Assembly (NCBI GenBank): GCA_947652605.1 | Contig: OX393577.1 | Coordinates: 18,169,466-18,233,465, forward strand | DNA length: 64,000 nt | Reading direction: 5' to 3' | Source: Elmis aenea | Taxonomy: Eukaryota > Arthropoda > Insecta > Coleoptera > Elmidae | In this document: positions 57,742-64,000 of the stretch, one piece after another | Numbering within the stretch: the stretch's first letter is position 1 | Layout: each line of letters begins with the position of its first letter | Notes under the pieces: model-generated | Database searches by the model: none | Seen by the model: only the letters and a program-made list of their open reading frames with translations | Told to the model about the DNA's origin: nothing | Position numbers and translations under genes: made by a program

Positions 57742-58375
57742 TTGATACATAAATAACTATTGTGTAAATTTTTAATTTGTAGACGATTTAGTATTTATAT
57801 ATTATAATAATCATAATTTTGACCAATTGAAAATTCGTTAGTAAGTGACATTGCATAATCATTTATAATGTAAGCTAATGTAAGGACTAAAACTGCACTT
57901 TTTAAAAATTAAAGTTGCCATGTGATGAAAATTTACGATCTTATAAAAAAACTAATCAACATAGTAATTGGCAAAAATTAAATACATATTGAGATTAAAC
58001 ACTAGTATTTGTTTTTTAATCTTATTTACTTATAAATTTTATGCTATTTAAAATTGAATAATTGTGATAATGATGTGAGTCCATTTACCTACGATCCAAA
58101 ACCAAAAATATTGGTTTAGTAAATTCGCATACAAAAAAAAACTGTGTTTAATAAATAAAATTCATAGACACGTAGGCTTAGTAGACTTCATAAGTATTTT
58201 AGAATCGACTGGAATGCAAACCCTTAAATAGATCTAAACAACGAAAAATGGACTTACACCACTTGCATATTGCAAAATAAATATTTTCATTTAATTTTTT
58301 CGAGTTTATATATAAAAACGATTCAAAAAAGTTTGCCACTCTATACAAATTATACGTTTTAATGTTTGTGCGCCT

Positions 58376-59420
58376 AGGAGGTGTCCCATGAGCATTTAAA
58401 AAAATTCTAAAATACGTAGTCTTAAATATTGCGAAACAAATCGGTAGATAATTCCTTATTGAAAATTAAGGGGAGGCTTTATATAACTTTTTTTCTTAGA
58501 CGTATCCTTTCGGAGTTACAACCCCCTAAAGAGGAGCAGTAAAAGTTAGGTTTTTATTTTAGTTCTCAAATTTGGATAAATGTAGGAGAATGATATTTGG
58601 TACATGTTTTATACTCATTAAAAGGTTATCCATAGTAATATTTTTAATAATCTCCCACCTTCACAGGAGGCTGAAAAGTGTGACCTCTGTCGGCTTTTTT
58701 ATCAGAACTCGCTGATTTAAAAATTGACAGATAATAACAAAAATTAATGAAGACAAATGTCAGATTGACAGTCACGGCTACTTATATTTGTAAAATTAAT
58801 CCAATTTTAAAATATTAATTATAAACTAAATATTAAACATTTAAGCTTATTAATGGTCTCAAATGATGCGTAATAAATTTATCTTTCTATTGTTACCATT
58901 AATTTTAATATAAACTCAATTGGGGAGCAGGAATCCGAAAAAAAGTTAAAACCAATGTTAATTCCCTATGTTCACCGCTGGTGGTTAACACCCGGTATAT
59001 GTTTCGTTTAATAAATTATATTATCATCATATGTTATATACTTCTATTTCCAACCTTATTATACCAAATAAAAACATTAAAAAATAAATAAAAACTAATC
59101 ACTCGGAGCTGAACCGAAAACCGAAAAAAAACCGTTATTTGTTCCGGAACGAAAACCGGAACCGAACCGAAATATATTTTTTTAATTGAACCGGAACGAA
59201 ATCCGAAACGAAAAAAATTACGGTTCGAAGCCCTGCTTCTATGTATATCCAAAATTGAGAAATAAAATAAAAACCCTATTTTACCGCTCCTCTTTAGGTG
59301 GGTGTAACTCCGAACGGATACGTCTAAGAAAAAAAAGTTACAAAAAAGCTCCCGCCTAACTTTTTGATAAGGGTATACCCTTCAGAATTTTGTTCGCAAT
59401 ATTTAGGAAACACCCTATAT
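58376..59420. mobile_element. Palindrome-type element interrupted by a hAT end
   Basis: The arms 58,425-58,620 and 59,240-59,412 are inverted: cttagacgtatcctttcgga with gttaca (left) against the complement of tgtaactccgaacggatacg and tctaag (right), and aatattgcgaa against ttcgcaatatt. The termini aggaggtgtcccatg (left) and caccctatatac (right) are diverged forms of the AGGGTGTTTC end. A hAT-like piece at 59,100-59,237 lies within. The arm recurs reversed at 4,880-5,110. Confidence 0.7.
59100..59237 (-). repeat. hAT end with CGGTTCGGTTCC-type words
   Basis: Read on the minus strand from 59,237: CAGGGCTTCGAACCGTAATT then many CCGGTTC/CGTTTCGG words down to about 59,110. This is the same kind of terminus as at 10,232. 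A possible opposite end gcaggaatccgaaaaaaagt (about 58,926) lacks a matching duplication. Confidence 0.55.
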
Positions 59421-61612
59421 ACATATGAGCCAGTGTCCCACTCGTATTACTTGTTAACGTACATTTTATAAATATGTGACATATTTATCCTCTAGTTTTT
59501 TTTTTAGGAATTTGTGCCTCATTAGTAATCAGAGAACTTGTTTTAGATAACGTTAAGCTCACAAAAGGGAGTTGCAATACGCTGCTGACCAATTGTGGGA
59601 TAACTCTGATTAAGAACTTTCCAAGAAAGTGGATAAAAGAATGTTTTAGTTTATTTTTTCCAGACAAATACAATTTTATACCTAGTGAGACATATATGTT
59701 TTAAGATCAGAAATATCTTAACTTTGGAATAGGAAAATTTTGAAAATTGGTGTAGAAACTTTTTATAATATACTATAAAGTGTATATAGTGTAGAAACTT
59801 TTTATAATATAGTATAAAGACTAATAATTAAAAAAATAAAATTTCCATGATGTCATAAAAGTTGGCGCGAAAGGGTGAAATATAACTTTACGATTCCAAA
59901 GATATAATGAATAATCAAATTATGAGCAATAATTATCAAGTTCGTACAATACCAAAAAGTTAAATCGTACAAATTTGGTTGTCATTAGTCGAAAATTACT
60001 TTGGTTATTTCCTTAAATTAGTGTAGCAATTTTTATTGTTTTTTATACCTTTAAGGTATAAGTAAACATTTGCTTGTAAGGTTTTTTAAATTTTTATTTA
60101 CGAAGTACCGATTATACTAACTTTTAATAAATAATTCATTAATATTCTGGTCGTACGAACTTAAGTACGCTACAAAAATAAATTTTCAACGACTTGACTT
60201 GTTTATTTCGCTATTTACAGCAAATAAGTCGCAAAATTTACAAAATTATCTTAAATACAAAACATTTTACAAAATTACTACAATTAAGTTGAAAAAAATA
60301 AACAACTCTGACGGTTTTACGCCTCAAACAAGTGTAATTATGTAAACAAGAACATAAAGTGGCAAATTCATGCGATTATAAATAAAACCTGATTTATCTA
60401 GACTTGTATAAATCAATTGGCAATTTAATAGGTTTTAAAAGTGTTAATGCTTTTACATTTATACGACGTTGTGTTGAAAGACAAACACAGCATTTATTCG
60501 TTTGCTAAAGTGATCAATACGAGAAAATGTTTGACACTTCTGTAATACTTTTTATTGCGGTTTAACTTTCTTTGATAGCTTTTATTGATAAAAAAACACA
60601 TTTCGTCACTTATTACTAATTTTGAGATAACTCTTTGCTAAAGGAATGTAAAGAAAATTCAAATTATCCATTTTGTGTAGTTAAATTTATTTCTTTCAGG
60701 AAATAATCAGTTGGCGTCGTCAAACTTTTAAAGTTCTTAATTTTTGATTAATTTTTAATTTATTCGCAGGAAATGTCCGTTTCATAATGCGAAAGCCTTG
60801 TCGCGATAAAAACTTAAATATTTCATCCATTCTTTAGTAATTATATTTTTAAGGTAAAAGTTTTTTTCAAATATTATAACAACAAATAAGAAATCATACC
60901 TAGCTTATGTGTCTAAAAAATAAGCAATAAAGTTTACAAATATTCAAATAATTAGATCAAAAATTTTAATTTTTCAAAATTTGGCACCTTCGTTTTAATT
61001 TAATTTTTCTTAGTAGGTACATACCATAAATAGCGTTTTAATACATTTTCTGTACAAACAATTAAAACTTAAATTTATGTGTCAACCAAATAGAAACCTT
61101 ATAAATGTATGATGCGATTTGGTGGTTCAAGTTTTAATTGACTTTATGTATTTAAAACAATCGTAACATACTGTGTTTCTTGGAATCCAACCCTTGAACC
61201 CTCCCACGGGTGTAATAATAAAATAAATGAGCATTAAGTATATCGTGTTATAATCATGATTTAAATATTTACGAAACAAAACGTTCCTAACAATGTAAAT
61301 GAAACTCTTTTTGCATGCTTTTTAGGAAATATATTTTAATGATCTTTCAAAAACTATAACAAAAGATCAAACACTCCAACAAAATCAGTCACATAGAAAT
61401 CATTTTATGAAATGCAAAACAACAAAAATTTGTCCGAAAAAATATTTTAAAATTCACATTCATATTTATCACCTTCATAACCATCCATGTGACTATCAAA
61501 GCAGTTTTGCATATCATAAATGCATGTTCCAAGCAAAAATGTTCATTACAAAGTCAGAAAAAATATAATATCTGCTAGATATTTTCATTCATACAGCAAG
61601 AGATGCGCAAGC
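59421..61612. other. AT-rich; short tandem duplication at 59,750-59,819
   Basis: Two copies of gtgtagaaactttttataat plus atactataaag/atagtataaag lie 38-39 bp apart. Otherwise nothing is recognised until the promoter-like sequence at 61,613. Confidence 0.5.
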
Positions 61613-61645
61613 TATAAAAGTCGAAACTGTTCTGCCAAGTCAGTC
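61613..61645 (+). promoter_or_regulatory. Candidate TATA box plus initiator
   Basis: A TATAAAAG box (61,613-61,620) is followed by TCAGTC (61,640-61,645), a perfect arthropod initiator. The initiator A at 61,642 puts the first T of the TATA box at -29, within the normal range. Flanks are less AT-rich (gcaagagatgcgcaagc upstream). A possible splice donor aag/gtacag lies at 61,646-61,653. No downstream exon could be identified; the next frames are under 20 codons. Either a host gene start or a transposon promoter is possible, and chance cannot be excluded in AT-rich DNA. Confidence 0.4.
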
Positions 61646-62189
61646 AAGGTACAGAGAGGAATTATATGGTCACTCAAGTTTTGACACGAATCGGCTAATG
61701 AAATACTTAAAAAAATCAGTGCAACGTATCTCACAAATACATTGCGCCTGAAGAAGGGTTAAACAAAAATGACGAAACAGTGCGAAACTGTAGAACTATT
61801 ATCTATTCTCATTTATTATTATTGTTTTTGCAACAAGAATAATTAACTAATTTTTATGAGATTGTTAACATTATTTTCGATATTGTAGTTTCTTAATATT
61901 TTACAGAACTAAAATATAATTTGAATCGCTCAAATATATTTTGTGTAAGCGGTTATCTGAAAAGTCCATTTTGTGGAAACTCTGTTTCTTGTTTATTTAG
62001 CAGTACTTACTAGATAAGACAGAGAAAGCATTACCATGTTTAATTTGATAACGCAAAAACACACAATATAAATTAGGTGTTTGTAACAAAAACAACAAGC
62101 AATAATATAGGCGAAGAAAACCATGAAAAAATATCGAAAATAACTACTTTTATATTCTGCTCTGTTTAAATCTAGTACTAAAATGTTTA
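61646..62189. other. No coding sequence recognised
   Basis: Contains cctgaagaagggttaaac and cgaaacagtgcgaaactg near 61,749-61,790, a CTGAAGAAGG...GCGAAAC pairing of the type found in some insect retroelement non-coding ends. Too little to name an element. Confidence 0.3.
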
Positions 62190-62196
62190 CCCATAT

Positions 62197-62456
62197 CAGT
62201 GACGTAGCCAGGGGGGTCCGGGCCCCTACCGAAATCGTTTGTCATTCAAAATTATTTTTGTATTGAAATACTTTCGCTTGGTGCTTTGACAGCTCTGATT
62301 TTATTATGGATGTTTACACCTTATAAAAAAACAAGAAATGTGTAGGTATATTTGAAATCATGAAGTTTTTCTACGATTTTTGTTTACCTACATACAAACA
62401 TACACTTAAAAAAATGTTCGGACCCTCTCTGAATAAAAATCCTGGCTACGTCACTG
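62197..62456. mobile_element. MITE with CAGTGACGTAGCCAGG ends
   Basis: A 260-bp element. Left CAGTGACGTAGCCAGG and the complement of the right end are identical over 16 bp. The flanks share cccatat (62,190-62,196 and 62,457-62,463). A duplication of 7 rather than 8 bp is unusual for hAT, though one substitution could hide the eighth base. Subterminal gggtccgggccc and cggaccc words pair. Non-coding. Confidence 0.85.
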
Positions 62457-62463
62457 CCCATAT

Positions 62464-62930
62464 AATCAGTATAAAATTCTAATTTGTACACTCTTTTTTA
62501 CATATACTATTTTCTCAAGACAGTGTGTTGATAACAAGAACAAGCCTACGTGAAAAAAGTTTTACAGAGTTTAAAAAAGAGCAAAGTCGTTAAGAAATTG
62601 GTTTGTATTTGATGAAAAATAGAGAATCTCGAGTTTAAGATTAATTAAAATTATCATGGCATGTCTGTTTTAACTCTTAAATGTTGAAGAATAATCAAGT
62701 AATGGAAATATTTAATCCTGACCCAATTTCTTAGGCGATGTGGCTGCTAAGGGTTAGTTAGATAACAAGAAACTGATGAAAAACTAAGGATTACATTTGT
62801 AATAAGATGACCATGATAATTTTTTGAAAGCTAAGATGGTGTCTTGCTGTTAACTAATTTGGTACGAAAAGATCTTCTTTAAATCAACACTTAACCGATA
62901 GATGAGTAAATGCGAATCTCAGTCACTCTG
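62464..62930. other. No recognised feature
   Basis: AT-rich sequence without frames or repeats that I can support. Confidence 0.4.
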
Positions 62931-62933
62931 TAT

Positions 62934-63545
62934 ACAGGGTTGCGCAAAAGTATGCAAACAAACAAATATCTAGAATACTATTGCAGATATACCAATGAAA
63001 TTTTGTATCTGAGCGTTATGGTATTTTTCGGATTCGATGAAAATATTAAGGTTGCAATACGACTTCCGGTTCAACCGGAAACGGACTTAAACTTTGAAAT
63101 TCTAAATAGAACATCCTGTATATTTTAACATTTTTGGATTCCTCTTAATATTTACTTTAAAAAATGTATAGGATTATATGGGTCTAAAGTCAGCCGTTTG
63201 CGTAAAATTTACATTTTTGTGAAAATTTTGATCGATACAGCACTTTCAATTTTTTTTAACATTTAAGTTATTTAAAAGGGCAGTAGAATTTCTTTTGAGA
63301 ATTGGATTACCAATTGATTATTTAACACTTTGCGCTAGCTACATTTTTAAAATATTATACAGGGTGTACGTTTGGTCAAACTTGTAAAACTTTAAACATC
63401 GATAACTCAATTTTCTTAAATACAACACCCTATTTGTTTTTACATAGTCTTGTAGATAATTTGATTGTCCTTTAAAAACATTCACCAAGTTTCATACCTA
63501 AAACTAATATTTCACGAGATATCGCGATTTTATTGTAAATCATTA
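62934..63545 (+). repeat. Dispersed repeat starting TATACAGGGTTGCGC
   Basis: Starts tatacagggttgcgcaaaag and runs in step with the reverse complement of 39,550-40,012, including ttccggttcaaccggaaac. It contains a second internal tacagggtgtacgtttggtc at 63,358. A 72-codon frame at 62,910-63,128 is not preserved in the other copy and is not a gene. Confidence 0.7.
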
Positions 63546-63548
63546 GGG

Positions 63549-64000
63549 CAGAGCTTTCCAAACTTTTCATGTTGGTGACACACTTTTTAGACAAACATAA
63601 TTTCGCGACACAGTAATTCAGTCTACTAGCAAACCAGAGGTCAAACTATCCCTTGTAAGAGATACGGACAATAAATTGTTACAAATTAAATAACGCCAAT
63701 AACTAGGTACTGACCATTTTTATGAGATGTATGAGCTTGATGGGATGAACACAGTTTTTGAATATTTGGTGGAATATTAGATAAAGACACTCGCAATTCC
63801 TCATCAAGCATTTTTAAGCTTCCACGTTTCAATGTCTTCAAGTTTGTCATCGATGAAAACGCAAATCCAAAATTGGTCTAAGTCACTTTGCAAACGATCA
63901 AAATCAATTATATGAAAAATATTATGGCCCCCATAAGAAGCCTCGATATAAACGTAAGATTGGTAAAATTACATCTACATTATAACAAATTCCGACAATT
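63549..64000 (-). pseudogene. ZBED-type hAT transposase C-terminus and 3' TIR
   Basis: The element runs on the minus strand and ends at 63,549 with the terminus CAGAGCTTTCCAAACTTTTC (as read on the plus strand). Upstream of it the minus strand reads FSSMTNLKTLKRGSLKMLDE, ELRVSLSNIPPNIQKLCSSH and QAHTSHKNGQYL (about 63,850-63,695). This is the extreme C-terminus of ZBED/SCAND3-like hAT transposases, where F-S-x-x-T-x-x-K ... D-E-x-L-R-V-x-L-S-x-I-x-P-x-I-x-x-L-C is usual. More of the gene probably lies beyond the right edge of the window. The text above 63,900 is too diverged to read. Confidence 0.7.

Larger units (their letters stand above)
57301..58263. mobile_element. TIR element containing two GC-rich hairpins
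   Basis: Left gtgtaagtccatttct (57,304) and the complement of the right end gtgtaagtccatttttcg (58,242-58,260) form TIRs of about 15 bp. Two GC-rich hairpins sit inside (57,411-57,526 and 57,645-57,741), flanked by inverted tgtgcgatcg/cgatcgcaca words (57,350 and 57,613). The rest is AT-rich and non-coding. The target duplication is unclear. Confidence 0.5.

Overview
The window is strongly AT-rich eukaryotic DNA with no recognisable host protein-coding gene, no rRNA gene and no intact tRNA gene. Its repeats (Jockey and RTE-like LINEs, mariner, pogo, hAT with ZBED-type transposases, PIF/Harbinger, long palindromes ending in TATACAGGGTG) are those of an insect genome. A beetle would fit, but the order cannot be proved from this sequence. 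The most likely setting is a large intron or intergenic region filled by transposons of different ages.

Layout. 0-7 kb: a tRNA-derived SINE on the minus strand, a hAT MITE with GGAGC-rich ends (1,869-2,227), a 1.6-kb hAT composite with a perfect 8-bp target duplication (4,016-5,648) and a small MITE (6,781-7,041). 7.6-11.1 kb: a 5'-truncated Jockey LINE with only one clear frameshift and a poly-A tail, then hAT and mariner fragments. 13-17 kb: two long palindromes. 17-25 kb: an LTR-like copy, a LINE tail, a mariner with matching terminal inverted repeats (TIRs) and TA duplications (20,289-21,530), then abutting Tc/mariner, LINE and hAT fragments. 26.6-28.6 kb: a fold-back element whose centre holds a nearly perfect palindrome and a probable solo LTR. 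28.6-31.4 kb: LINE fragments.

34-38 kb: a mariner transposase gene split by a 1.9-kb insertion that itself contains a hAT element (35,224-36,138, perfect 8-bp duplication), then a LINE tail and a hAT MITE made of CGATATATCG motifs (37,922-38,168). 39-48 kb: more palindromes, pogo/Tigger remnants and a TA-flanked element carrying clustered GGGGCAAGATCG motifs (43,599-44,989). 49.4-56 kb: a second Jockey, an RTE-like LINE tail, an inverted-repeat element made of 15-16-bp iterons (51,338-51,974), and an RTE-like LINE broken by two DNA elements. One of these is a 1.7-kb Harbinger-like element with a large hairpin of 91-bp tandem repeats. 57-64 kb: GC-rich hairpins inside a TIR element, more palindromes, a CAGTGACGTAGCC-ended MITE, a candidate TATA/initiator promoter (about 61.6 kb) and a hAT 3' end that runs off the window.

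Nothing here looks like an operon or a working multi-gene system. Every recognisable coding sequence is a transposon protein with frameshifts, stops or truncation. The informative content is the nesting order of the insertions, several elements with clear target duplications, and a set of long perfect or near-perfect hairpins that could make double-stranded RNA if transcribed.
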